Source: Phallus indusiatus (taxonomy: Eukaryota; Basidiomycota; Agaricomycetes; Phallales; Phallaceae). From it: a stretch of 64,000 nucleotides of DNA. The DNA is taken from assembly GCA_027605045.1 (NCBI GenBank), contig JAQFWX010000011.1:806001-870000 (forward strand), read 5' to 3'. Shown one piece after another: positions 1 to 10,802 of this stretch. Made by a program: the position numbers and the translations under genes. How positions within the stretch are numbered: the first letter of the stretch is position 1; the number at the start of each line of letters is the position of its first letter. The notes beneath the pieces are model-generated. The model was given only the letters and a program-made list of their open reading frames with translations, did no database searches and was not told where the DNA came from.

Positions 1-266
1 ATTATCAGTAGGAGACTATGACTAGATGTGAGATACCTGTAACGCGAAGGCCGCCTCAGTTCCCATCGTGAGTTTGACCATCGTAGACGTCGATGGCGAA
101 AAGTAGAACACAAGAGGCGAAGTGCGATGGTGCGTGACATTTGTGACAAATGGTCTACTCCGAAAGCACACCGGCGCCTAAACACCACATACTATACCCC
201 TATGATAATAATGTTTGTACAAACATACTCGACCTATCTTACATGGCGGGGCAATCAACAGCTTTC
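1..266. other. Left edge, nothing called
   Basis: About 270 bp downstream of the TDA10-like stop codon on the minus strand. One plus-strand open frame from 150 is antisense to the TDA10 last exon and is not coding. Otherwise I see no feature. Confidence 0.5.
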
Positions 267-1372
267 TTAATAATGCTTCGTATCGAGAGGTTGTCGATTC
301 TCGTCTATGACAATACACAAACCGCGACCCTTCCACGGGGTATCGTGACTAGATCCACCCGATTCTACGCCCGATCCAAAAAATACATATCCCGGTATAT
401 AACGATCCACAAATCTGGACGTGATGGTTAATTCTTGAGATTAGTGGTCAGGATATGATGGTTTTGACACCTACTTGACGACCTGTTCGTCGGTCATACC
501 AAACCCACCATTCGCAGCTTTCATGTTATGCTCTTGTTGCAAACGCCACTAGAATGCCGCGTAACTAAGAGCATTTGGTTTAATTTACTTTGCTAATCAC
601 CTTATATATGTATTCGAATGGCGAGTGCTCTGGTGGTTTAATCTTTTGGAAATAATTATGTGAGTCTTTTAGTTGGAACAATTATGCACGCAAGATGGTC
701 ACTAACTTGAATGAATGCTTGAAAGCGAGAATACCAATGTTCCACGTATCCACGCAGAGCTTCATTCGCTTGTTCAATGTCTTTCTTGGAGACACCTTTC
801 ATAGCACGACGGACGATGTCTAGATCCTTTCCAAAAGAACCGTTTGATTCAGAAAAGATGCTGTCCCACTTCTTTTGCAATGTTTCATTGTCCAGCGGAT
901 AGAAGCCCATACACCAACCTTCTAGGATAACAACATCGACAGGAGCCTCAACCTTGACACCTTCAGACAGGCGATCACCCTCTCCGTTAAATTTTGATTT
1001 ATCAAAAATAGGAAGCGTGACAGTACGACCGTCGGAGGAAGTGTTTAGATTTTGCAACTGCTCGAGAATGTCCGCCCCAAGTTTAACGTCATGTGTACCC
1101 GGCTGGCCTCTCCCTTTCCATAGCATATTCCCCGGATTTCTCTCGGCCAGGTCAACAAGACCGCTATGAGTGAGATAGAGATCATCGACACTAAACACCG
1201 CTACGCGAAGCGAGTGTGGTGCGGCAGATAGTGTAGAGACCAATGATCGTGTGAGATGTGTCTTTCCTGATCCCTGCGGACCCTGTATTCCCACAAACAA
1301 CGGTCTACTCCGTTGAAGCTGGTGTAACTGAGAGAGAACATGGCGTGCAGCCAGAGCTGACACCGTCTCCAT
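267..1372 (-). CDS. TDA10: TDA10/glycerate-kinase-like P-loop kinase
   Basis: P-loop small-molecule kinase of the yeast Tda10 (YGR205W) / glycerate 3-kinase-like family; the true substrate is not settled. The first exon shows the Walker A motif GPQGSGKT near residue 31, SVDDLYLTH, and ILEGWCMGFYPL. Four exons on the minus strand fit: 707-1372, 601-627, 475-548 and 267-414. They close in phase and give 304 aa. The later exons supply the family C-terminus: WRLQQEHNMK, then FVDRYIPGYVFFG. The second coding exon is only 27 nt (HSPFEYIYK). Reading only the open frame to 656 would lose this conserved C-terminus. Family identity is firm; the small exon boundaries are inferred from phase. The gene is divergent from RER1 across 115 bp. 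Confidence 0.9.
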
Positions 1373-1487
1373 TAGTTTACTAGTAGACTAAGTTCTTGGG
1401 CCGTTGTCAGTATTGCATTATATATTTTTGAAACTCCGCTGCATCGTCATTTCCTCCTGAACTTCATAGTCTACGACTTGCTTCGCC

Positions 1488-2436
1488 ATGATGTCCTCAA
1501 CTGACCCACAGACAACGACTGGTTTCGAAGACCCCAATCCTTCCTATGTTCCAGAGTTTCTTAAACCAGTTGCGTCGGTGTACTCAAAATACGCACGGCA
1601 GTACCAGACATTACTGGACCGTGCTGCGCCTCACATGTTGCAGCGGTGGTTGGGCACGGCAGGCCTAATAGTCATATTTATATTGAGGATTGTGTTATCC
1701 CAGGGAGTGAGTATTTGTTGGTTTATGGCATAATGTACTCAAAACTAAACCTCTTCTTAGTGGTATATAGGTTAGTATTCGACTTTTAGCCATCATACCC
1801 ACTTCCAAGCTGACGGAACTAATTTCATATTTGGACTAACAGTCTGCTGTACGTATGATACACTATTCTCAATAAATATTCCTGTTCTAATAATGCGTTC
1901 TCTTTATCGCAGACGCGCACGCAATTTACCTCTTAAATCTTTTACTGGCCTTTCTACAACCGCGCTTCGATCCATCTCTAGAAGCAGACCTCAATGCAGA
2001 TGAGCTGGAAGAGGGTGGCACCGAGGAGTATGCCCCGCCTAGTCAGCGTGATAAGGACGACGAGTTCCGGCCATTTGTTCGCCGACTCCCCGAATGGAAT
2101 TTTTGGTCAGTAATATTATTCTCTTGCTGAAAAGGCGAGCAACTAATTATTATCCTTATTATATAACTGAAGGCTTTCCGCGACTCGAGCGACCCTCATT
2201 TCTATCTTCTGCACTCTATTCGAGTTTTTCGACATTCCCGTATACTGGCCAATTTTACTTTGCTACTTCTTTGCGCTGTTCTTCATGACAATGCGCCGAC
2301 AGATTCAGTGCGTTTTGACTTGTTATTGCCCTCACTTTTTCCTAACAAATTCCATGTATATAGGCACATGATCAAGTACAAATACGTGCCCTTCGATATC
2401 GGACGGAAGGTTCGTTATGGAAACCCATCCCGCTAG
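1488..2436 (+). CDS. RER1: RER1, Golgi-to-ER retrieval receptor
   Basis: Four-TM Golgi protein that returns ER membrane proteins through COPI vesicles. The protein reads through PHMLQRWLGTAGL, LRIVLSQG, WYIVCYAHAIYLLNLLLAF, EFRPFVRRLPEWNFW, LSATRAT, DIPVYWPILL and MTMRRQIQHMIKYKYVPFDI, all Rer1 hallmarks. Six exons: 1488-1706, 1760-1769, 1843-1848, 1913-2105, 2173-2307, 2364-2436. They total 636 nt, or 211 aa with the stop excluded. Exons 2 and 3 are micro-exons of 10 and 6 nt that together rebuild the conserved WYIVCY; no other splice choice in the interval restores it. The start could be either of two adjacent ATGs (1488 or 1491). The C-terminal tail keeps the family's basic end. Confidence 0.95.
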
Positions 2437-2942
2437 AAAAAGAACGTGCTATGCTACGCAACATGGCACTGTATACCTTCATCTGGGATTGACGGGATAA
2501 AGGATTTCTCACATACTTATTCTCTCAAAAGAACTTATTACTGACACCGCGTGCGAGAACACACGGGGCTACTCTTGTAATACACTTTACAATAAATATC
2601 ACACATGTTATACACTAATAATTATCTGCACATAAATGCGTAATAACAAAGACTGACGAAAAAAAGCGAAAGAGTGGAACAGTTACTTTAACTAAACGTA
2701 AAAAAAGTAAAAACAAAGTTCTTACAATACTAAAAACCTAATGTAGCAAAATAGTAGCAAATTACAGCCAGTGTCAAATAGAACCATGGAGTGATAAGTA
2801 CTAGTACTAGGAAAGATGTATATGTATGGGTATGAGAAATGCTCCATATTGCATAGTCAAGGGGGCAAAGACTACAACATTTAAAAAAAAACATAAAACA
2901 CATACACATGTACGAATTACAACACATCGACAATTGGTCCGT
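2437..2942. other. Convergent intergenic, 3' flanks
   Basis: Non-coding gap between the converging ends of RER1 and the next minus-strand gene. It is AT-rich, with an AATAAA-like element near 2590, A-rich runs and no ORF with family-like character. It is likely 3' UTR and polyadenylation sequence. Confidence 0.6.
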
Positions 2943-4081
2943 TTAAATAAGCGAAGGAACATATGAGCGACCACTGGAACTATACGTGTCGTAACTGATT
3001 TGCTGGTTATAATTAGGCATCTCGGGCTCTTGAGCTGGCGGTCTACGTCGTCTCGTGCGACCTCGGCTTTCGGCCCAAGAAATGGGGAACATACGATGAC
3101 GAATACTTGAAAAAAGATTTAGACTACCACGGCTGCCAGAGACGGGAATGGAAGGAACAACAGGTGGACGATAATCTCTGTTTCTAACCGGGCTTGACAT
3201 CCTGACCGAACTAGCGCTCCAGCCCATGCTTCTTCGATCTGGCGTTTGCTGGATATCTTCTTCATCCATTGAAGGCAAATTTCTCGAACGAGGGTGACAG
3301 GATAGGTTCAAAGTAGGCTTGAGACGATTGGCCTTGAATTTGATTTCCCCATCCAAAACCGTAACCATACCCTGTTGGTGGACGGAGGGGTCGAGATTGC
3401 ATTTCTGGCGAGCCAGAATACTTTGGCGGAGGGGTATCATAATAAAACGAACTTTCGTCCTTTCCAGACGGATCACGAGTATAAGGGGGCGCTTCTCGCT
3501 TATTGTCGTACCATGAATTTGAATATTTCGAACCTTGTTCTTCTTGGTAGAGCGGGGTAGTAAGAGGCGAAGGTGGGGTTTCTGGGTACAGCGGTGTATA
3601 CGAAGTGGAAGACGAGCTGCGTATGGGAGAAGACGGTGTTGACTTCGGGATGACATGGATATCGATGCACCGATAAGGCTGGAGCTTCGAAGTAACATAT
3701 ACCCACGACTTGGGAGCTATCGAGATTTCATCGCGTTTTCCCGTGGATTTGTATCGCACTGCGATAGTAAATGCAAGCCATTGTGGATCCACGCCACCCA
3801 GCGCGACTGGGAAAGAGCGCAGCGCAACCGCTCGCGCTTCCTAGGAATAAAGATAAAACAAAATAGTAGATTAGATTACAAATGTATATCAATTTTTTTT
3901 TTGGATTGTTTTATCGTGCATGTAAATTAAGATCGGTACTGACTTCATGAGTGGCTGGAAGTGGGACGAACACCATAGCCGAACGATATCGGAAAGTCAC
4001 GACTTGCGGTAGTTCACGAGGGACCGTTGAGACTGAGGTGGACATGGAGATGCCAGAAACACTGGGCGTATTCAAATTCAT
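2943..4081 (-). CDS. Conserved fungal hypothetical protein, disordered C-terminus
   Basis: I do not recognise a named family. Three exons on the minus strand fit: 3944-4081, 3371-3840 and 2943-3282. They close in phase and give 315 aa. The first part is structured: VTFRYRSAMVFVPLPATHE, then EARAVALRSFP and DPQWLAFTIAVRYK, and a stretch ending near SWVYVTSKLQPYRCIDIHVI, which resembles a beta-grasp/PB1-like arrangement (inference). The rest is Pro/Ser/Tyr-rich, with a GYGYGFGWG patch and an RTRRRR basic cluster near the end. The last intron (3283-3370, 88 nt, GTATGG...CGAG) is needed to join two frames; if it is wrong, the protein stops at 3262. Confidence 0.65.
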
Positions 4082-4695
4082 GGTAACGGCGAGGACTTGA
4101 GGGTGATTAGAGATGAAGGGGTTGAAGAAAGTATTTAGAAGGAAATAAGAATAAGGGAGGAGGAGACAGGAGGGAGCGGAAAGAGAACAGGAGAGGACGT
4201 CAAAAAAATAAAAGGAGGAGTTGATTACATAGTACGTACAGCTCGGCGTGATGTCAACTCCGTGACACAAATGCATGTCAGGTAACAATAATACAGCGGG
4301 TCAAGTGCGTGGTTCTGGACCCACACGTGTCCAGCGCTTACCCGTTCTCGTAGCCTCGTGGGGGCCGCCTTGATCAAAGATCCATTTTGACAAGCTCCAC
4401 TGCTGAGTGGAGATAACTAAGTAAGTGAGTAAGAATTGTGACGGTATTATTATTCAAGCATATACTATTACTACTAGTACACATACACAAGATGACATAT
4501 TATGTACGTGTTGACGCAAACAAGGAGATGGCAGGGGTCGCAACCGGCTAGTCTTGCGCATTTGATAAAATACACAGCCAAGCTATGTATGTATGTATGC
4601 AAACCCCAGCCGTGAAATTCCGTCTAAATTAATACAATAACCGTATAAATGAATTAATGAATACAATGGGGGCGGCGCGAGAGCGTCCTCGTCAG
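4082..4695. other. Intergenic, promoter of the minus gene
   Basis: About 600 bp between two minus-strand genes, holding the upstream region of the 315-aa gene and the 3' flank of the next one. An open frame covers 4082-4288 but has no supporting features. A short ATGT repeat lies near 4586-4600. I see no RNA gene. Confidence 0.5.
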
Positions 4696-6933
4696 TCACG
4701 GAGAGGCCAGCTCAACGAGCGTTTTATTAGGTATTGAAGTTCCATCCTCACGTTGCGGTTGTGTGCTTATACAGTCCATGTTGGGCCATTCCGTCAAGAG
4801 ATTGTTTGTCGTCATACATGATTGATCCAATGACGGTAGTAAATCCGTCCCAGGATATGTGTTGATTGCACCCAGGGAAGAGTCCCCTGTAGATATTGAT
4901 TCCATGGGTAAAGATGCGGAATCCATATGCCCTCCTGATAGTGGATGATGATACGGTGGCACGGGTGTCGTCCAATCCAAAGGGTCCTTTTCAACGACGT
5001 CATACATATTTTCGTCCATTATTGGTTGTGCAGCAGGAAACTCTCTCCCAAATGACATCGAAACTGAGCCATCGGTTCCAGTATAATCGCACGAAATTGT
5101 TGACGGCGTCTGGTACGTATGTTGAACCGATAGTGCGTAATTGTACCACAACCCTCGTTTCGTACTACGCATGTGCATTGCGGCGGCGGTGGGCGTACTA
5201 GTGAAAGAATTAGGAAACGTCAGAGATGACAAATTCGTGTCTGGTCCCAAGGGGTCGTTTAATAAAGATATAGAAGATGAGGCTCTAGCCAGCAAAGGTA
5301 ATGGATCCAAATCGGGGTCTAGTTGTATATGAGGCGATGGGAAGGAGCTAACGAGGCCCCCATTTGAAGGTTGTAACGTGAACGAGTCATTTGATATTAA
5401 TGTCGACTCGGGGGTATCAATTCCAAGATCCATTTTCAAGTTCAATTGTACCCGAATATTATCATCTTCCGCGTTTCTAATGGGTAAACCACCAGGTATA
5501 TATGTGCTGTCTTTGAAAAAAGTCCGAGATGGATTGGACATCCATTTAGGAAATTGTCGCCTGATCGAAATTACATCAACATTACGAAATCATTAAAAAT
5601 CGAGCAGGAGAGAAAAAGAAGAGGGTAGGTGACTTACTTTGTCTCGCGGTATGCGAGTAGTGCTGCTTTCTCTGTCGCCTCCAGGATGTATCTAGCATTG
5701 TCCCTCTTTGCTGTAGATATTCTGGGTGCTCGTCGCACTGGATTCGGGGCTAGATACGATGAGGGAGAGGTCTTGGTTAGCAGTTTTTTGGAATGATCGT
5801 CCGACCCTGGAATATTAATAGCATCGGCTGAGGAAGGGTTGTGCGACGAAAAAACTTCACGCCCTGAAAGAGGCGGGGATATAAAATCCACTGTGCCCGA
5901 TAGCGCTGGCTTTTGAACCAAATACGAGGTATCTGAGACCTCTTGGAAAGTTGCCTCGTCCGATGGTATCGACCTTGGCTGTGCAGTATTGCCTGTGGCA
6001 ATTTCGCCGCCATTGCTGTTAACTTCTGGTGTAGGTTTTACGTTGTCCACATGACTGTCGCACGATTGACAATTGTCGGTGGTGTTTAGGGAAGGGGCAG
6101 AATCGCCTAGCGCGCATTCTGTGACCTCCATTGCTGAGGGAGAGGTGGAGGTGGAGGTGGCATCTGGAGATACAAGGTCAAGGGGAGTAGAGGGTGCAGT
6201 CGAAGTCGAGGGTGGAGATGGGGATGGGGATGTATCTTGTTGCGAGGCGTTGGGTTGAGTGCTCGAAGCAGCTGACGCACCGTCACTAGGGTGATCAGGC
6301 TTGGGAGTCAACTCCTGAGCGAGTTTAGCCTGGAGCTGCGCACGCCTGGCAGCACTTCGTGTGACACGAATATTAGACGACAAGATGACACTAGGCTGAT
6401 TTGAATTTTGGGCAACCGTGGAAGGAGTATGTCGATCAAGAGTAAGATCGATTACTTCGATTGGATTGCGTAACGCTAAGAATTCGAAAAGAAAAAAGGA
6501 ATTTAAAAAAAGAAAGGGAGTATGTAGATTGGCAAGGGGAGGGTGACGTACGTATAGTGATATTATTAGTGGATTGCTGGTCTGACAAAGAAGAAGCTTG
6601 AACTGATCTGAATTGATTAAACGGAAATGGGCATGACATACCATCAGAAAAGGGTGGCGGGGCCGCGGATTGGTATAAAGTAAGGCCGTGTGTGTTCTTG
6701 GACACAGTCATATTATTGCTAGCAGTGTCCGTTTGGATGGATACGGCATGAACCGGAGATCTTGTTATAGCAAGTGGTTGCGAAAGCTCATGCGGGGATT
6801 CATATTCAGCCTTGAATTTTTTCCGATCGTGAGGATCCTGGAGTGCCGGAAGTAGATGAAGAAGAGCCGCTTCCCGTGCCCGCTTCCGGGACCTGGTGGT
6901 GACACCAATCGATATTACATCTGTCGAAGCCAT
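4696..6933 (-). CDS. Disordered nuclear-type protein with SIM-like motif
   Basis: Unrecognised protein of about 664 aa. Three exons on the minus strand: 6642-6933, 5638-6475 and 4696-5560, closing in phase. The N-terminus has a basic TTRSRKRARE patch typical of a nuclear localisation signal. Exon 2 opens with NPIEVIDLTLDRH, a textbook hydrophobic-plus-acidic SUMO-interacting motif (VIDLT), followed by a basic TRSAARRAQLQAKL helix and long Ser/Thr/Pro-rich disorder. Across the exon 2-3 junction there is a more ordered segment, YILEATEKAALLAYRETK then RQFPKWM. The acidic, Pro/Ser-rich C-terminal third resembles a transactivation region. No DNA-binding domain is visible. An additional small exon inside the 166-nt first intron cannot be excluded. 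Confidence 0.65.
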
Positions 6934-7595
6934 TTTCCTTGGCTTAGCTAGCTCTCTGTGATTATTTTCGCCGCCGCCGCACTCTGTGTTGCGGATGCGC
7001 GTGCAAGGTGTGTGCAGTCACAAAAAGGGTTTCTTTCAGCTCCGCTCCCCATGTTCAAAGTCCGATCACACAGCAATAGCGAGAGAGAGGGAGAGAGAGG
7101 AGAGAAATATCTTGCAAAAGAGAGAAAAAGAAAAAACAGCTCGACATCGTCTTGAATATATGTGTCCTGCATGGCACTGGCTCAATATCTAAGAAGAGAC
7201 CTCAATATAAATTAGTGTGATTCGAACAAGTGGAACGCTTCGGGTACCATCCAGAATTGCGCCAACGCCGCATTGTAGCCGGTCCCTGGATCCAGTTATA
7301 GACATGGTATGGATAAGATATATATACATATCCAAAACACACTATTCGAACCAAGTTTCATGTGTAAATTAAATTTCGAACACAGCGGTCAGTTTCCATC
7401 GCCCGGCTTCCTTCTTCAAATCCGTCAACTATTTTGAGTTATAAATGTATACACATCAATTTGCCGTTTCCCCACCCTCCCCTGGCTAAAAATCTTCCCC
7501 TTTTCCACGTCCCTGTGAGATCATTTCTGCACTCGTCGTCGAAACATACACATGCACATGCAAATTATACATCATTGATGTTATCTTTTTTTTCC
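6934..7595. other. Intergenic with GA-rich tract
   Basis: 660 bp between two minus-strand genes. It contains the promoter side of the 664-aa gene, including a purine-rich GAGA tract at about 7079-7112, and the 3' flank of the reductase gene. No convincing coding or RNA gene was found. Confidence 0.5.
7079..7112. repeat. GA-rich simple repeat
   Basis: Imperfect (GA)n / GAGAGG tract upstream of the minus-strand gene starting at 6933. Such tracts are often found in promoters; no function can be shown from the sequence alone. Confidence 0.7.
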
Positions 7596-8769
7596 TCAGA
7601 GCAAAAAAGGCACTACTGCCTTGCGCTCTCGTGGGTAATTTGCGAATCGTTTTTTATACCATCGATGTCCCTTCCAAGCCCGTGGAACCATCGTCAGCAC
7701 CTCTGCGATCAGGAACAGCCATGGCGGAGTCAATCGTTGAATTGCGGGCCACTTTGACAGCGAACCTGTGGAGAAAGAAAAAGAAAAGATAGGAATATAT
7801 GTATAAGTATAGATATATATGTAATTTGTCGCCAAGACGGGAAAGAAGCGCAGTAGCCAGCCAGTACACCGTGCCCGAGAATTTATTTGCTCACCTAGAT
7901 TAACCCGGTCACCTAACAATGGATAAATCACATGTCCAGCTGGCAACTGATTTGCCAAAGCCGTGCTCGCAATCGCGTAGCCTGTCCACTCAATCCACTC
8001 CGAGAAATAATTGGGATATGATATGAATTTATACAACCCGCCGTAAGGAATCCCGTAGTAAGGTTTGCTTGATGTTTTAGACGCGTCTCTATCGACCGTT
8101 GCACTGTTCTTTTTCTTGTCCGGTCCGGGCGAGGGTCTTCTTTCATTATTAGGCTTTCGCCGCCTAATATCCAACAGCACCTCATCATGCCAGATATTAC
8201 CCGTGAATCCGATGAACCACATGACCACGCCTAGCCAGAACATGGCATTACTCTCAAGTCCTCGGGATCCATTCGACGAGGCTGCTGCCAAAGCCGAGAA
8301 AAATGCACCCAGTAACGGCCCATTCACGGAATTGAAGATGATTATCGAAAACAAGACAATGGCATGTGATTTGGAGCGGACAGGAGTTCGCAAAGGCGAT
8401 ATGACTGCTCGGTTAGCGTAATGGATTAAGTAAAGAACCACAAGAATTCCAGGGGGTGTCAATACTGGAATTTGAAAACCGAAACAGGATCTCATCTTGT
8501 GAATGACAGGCAACGACAGGGGAAATCTTTTGACCAGAGAGTAAGGACGTGTCAAAGGAGAAGTCGCGAAAGCCACTAGGAAGCCAAGTGGGGAAACTAA
8601 CTCCCCGACTATCCATGACTTTACGCCTGCCAACTCACATTAGTATAGTCAAATTCGATGCTGACATCGACACGTTCATTCACGCCTTACCGTCAAGGAG
8701 CAGTATGGATGGCGACGAGGGACTAAATCGACCAAACGGTGCGTCGATGAAGAATGAAAGCACTGACAT
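7596..8769 (-). CDS. Steroid 5-alpha-reductase family membrane enzyme
   Basis: Integral-membrane 3-oxo-5-alpha-steroid 4-dehydrogenase-like protein (PF02544 type); the fungal substrate is unknown. Three exons on the minus strand, 8691-8769, 7895-8626 and 7596-7765, sum to 981 nt (326 aa). The first exon begins MSVLSFFIDAPFGRF. Later come several hydrophobic helices, FTGNIWHDEVL, YGIPYGGLYKFISYPNYFSE, and the C-terminal signature GHRWYKKRF then YPRERKAVVPFLL, which is diagnostic of the family's NADPH/substrate region. The second intron (7766-7894) has strong splice signals but is 129 nt and free of stops. A start at 8633 would miss the conserved first exon. Divergent from FCF1. Confidence 0.88.
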
Positions 8770-9403
8770 CACAGGCGGCGATAGAAAATAATACTTTGAC
8801 GAGACTGTAGCACCGAGTTATCAATATTATTGAGTGAACGACAAGAAAGATCTTGTCCACAAACCATTATACAATTCGTTCAAAACGGAAGGCATCTACT
8901 GTGAAGGTTGCTTGCTGTACAAGTGAGCTTTGGGAGTTTTCAGCCGAAGTGCTTCCTTTGTGTGATATCATCATTGTTTATTGAGCGTCACACGAGCGTT
9001 ACATCCAGTAGTATTTGCTATGGGTTTTGTGTGTAGTACAAAGAATAATTGCCTTTGTGTAAAAAGTCGATTGTATGATACCAGTCCTGGAGGATACTGG
9101 CAGCTATTTGGAATTGGAAATCCAAGAATTTGCCAAGATTACTAGCCTTAAACTCTATTCGTGTGAGTGATTTCGTCGTCAACCATCCTGATGAAAGATT
9201 CACCTATTGTTGACATCAATGGATTACTGAGCTCACAAGGAAGGTTTTGGATTGAATCTTCTTCAACAGTCTGACATCCACATTCATGCACAATATATGT
9301 AATTTGCTGAAGTAATTGAAAGTAATCCGAAAGTAATACCGCCTGTCGGGCGCTTATGAGATAGCGTGACCGCGTTTACGGTCTACGAAAACTTGAATTC
9401 ATC
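8770..9403. promoter_or_regulatory. Divergent promoter, reductase / FCF1
   Basis: 634 bp between two divergent starts. No ORF of quality is present, so the interval should carry promoters for both genes. No individual factor site is claimed. Confidence 0.6.
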
Positions 9404-10362
9404 ATGGTAGGGCTTTGCTTTAGAACAGTTCTCAGCTCGTATTCGGTTTACCATGAATTTTAGGGAAAAGCAAAAAAGACTCGAAAATTTGCCGCTGTTA
9501 AACGCCTAATTAACCCCAACAAGGATTCACGGCTGTAAGCTTGTTTTTAGGTGTTTTAGCTGTTTCATACTTTAACACGGTGTTTATTTAGAAAAGAAAA
9601 TCAGGCGAAAGAGAAAAAACGGCTAGACGCAGCCAAGGAGAAGGCCGTCAAGAGAGTGTATGTACCAAGTTCTGCCATAGCATCAAGATCTTTAATGTCA
9701 GGCTCGTCTCAGGCCTCAAGTGGCGTCTTCGCTATTCCTTTCGCACAACACAGCACTCGCCCCACCATACCGTGTGCTGATAGATACTAATTTCATCAAT
9801 TTCAGCCTTCAGAATAAGATTGAGTTGGTAACCGGTATGATGGACTGTCTTTTTGCAAAATGTACCGTCAAACGTTCTTTTTCTTTCTTTCCTCCCCCCA
9901 AACTAACGATTTTACACATCTCAGGTATCCCATGCGTCACCGATTGCGTAATGGCCGAGTTGGAAAAATTGGGGCATCGATATCGTATCGCCCTACGGTG
10001 AGAAAGACTATACTTTTATTGAATTGACAGGAGACTGATGACCACATCTCCCTACCAGTGTTGCCCGGGACCCCCGCTTTGAAAGACTGCCTTGTTCTCA
10101 CCGAGGGACTTACGCCGATGACTGCTTAGTCCAACGGGTCACCGCCCATAAGTGTTATATAGTTGCGACATGCGATCGAGAGCTTCGTCGTCGAATCCGA
10201 AAGGTCAGTTCTATCAGATGCCATGTTTTTTTGATGTAGTTGTCGCCTCTCTCGAAACAGCGTGTTGATGTTTCGCTTCAGGTACCTGGAATTCCTTTGA
10301 TGTATATCGTCAAGCGGAAATACGCCATCGAGAGACTGCCTGATCAAGGTGCTCCAAGCTAG
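9404..10362 (+). CDS. FCF1: FCF1/Utp24 PIN-domain rRNA-processing nuclease
   Basis: PIN-domain endonuclease of the small-subunit processome, which cleaves pre-rRNA at sites A1 and A2 in yeast. Seven exons: 9404-9406, 9464-9534, 9592-9657, 9713-9861, 9925-9997, 10059-10203, 10282-10362. They sum to 588 nt (195 aa), the family's usual size. Motifs in order: [31 protein letters not shown] (catalytic Asp), [57 protein letters not shown], and [16 protein letters not shown]. The first coding exon is just the ATG. The open frame from 9720 is only part of exon 4 running into an intron. Confidence 0.95.
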
Positions 10363-10802
10363 GGAAATTTCGAACATATACTAAATGGTGTTCAGCCCTA
10401 TGATCACACCTCGGCCTTCAGTCCCCGTTCACGCCAAGCATACCACAAAAAGGCAATGCATGAAAACTAGCAATGCCATTAGAACTTTTGACTACGAGAA
10501 TATAACGCGATGTATTTCAGGTGCCAGTTAGGGCAGAATTAATAATAATAATTTATTTGCCAATAAGAAAACTCGGTGAATGGGGGTTTTTTATGTTCCA
10601 GACTACTTTTTTCGGCCGAGCCTCCGCCATGCCGGTGAACCGTTCGTTGGGCGTTTGTTGTCATCACCCTTTTTACCTCTGCACCTTCGAATTGCGATCC
10701 CCACGTTTCGCTCTCTCTCTCTCTTTTTGACCCCTTATTCAATTAACTTACCTCGGCAGAAAGCTTTTATTTAAACATATTTCATACACTTTCCTTGAAA
10801 CA
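10363..10802. other. Intergenic, upstream of CSC1-like gene
   Basis: 440 bp between FCF1 and the channel gene, same strand. It includes a pyrimidine-rich stretch (CTCTCTCTCTCT near 10712-10725) just upstream of the start, typical of fungal core promoters. No other gene was seen. Confidence 0.5.

Noticed and set aside
954..1169. Plus-strand ORF inside the TDA10-like gene
   Set aside because: Antisense shadow of the kinase exon.
2943..3700. Frameshift or assembly error in the 315-aa gene
   Set aside because: An 88-nt GT-AG intron (3283-3370) joins both frames and the total closes in phase, so no error needs to be assumed.
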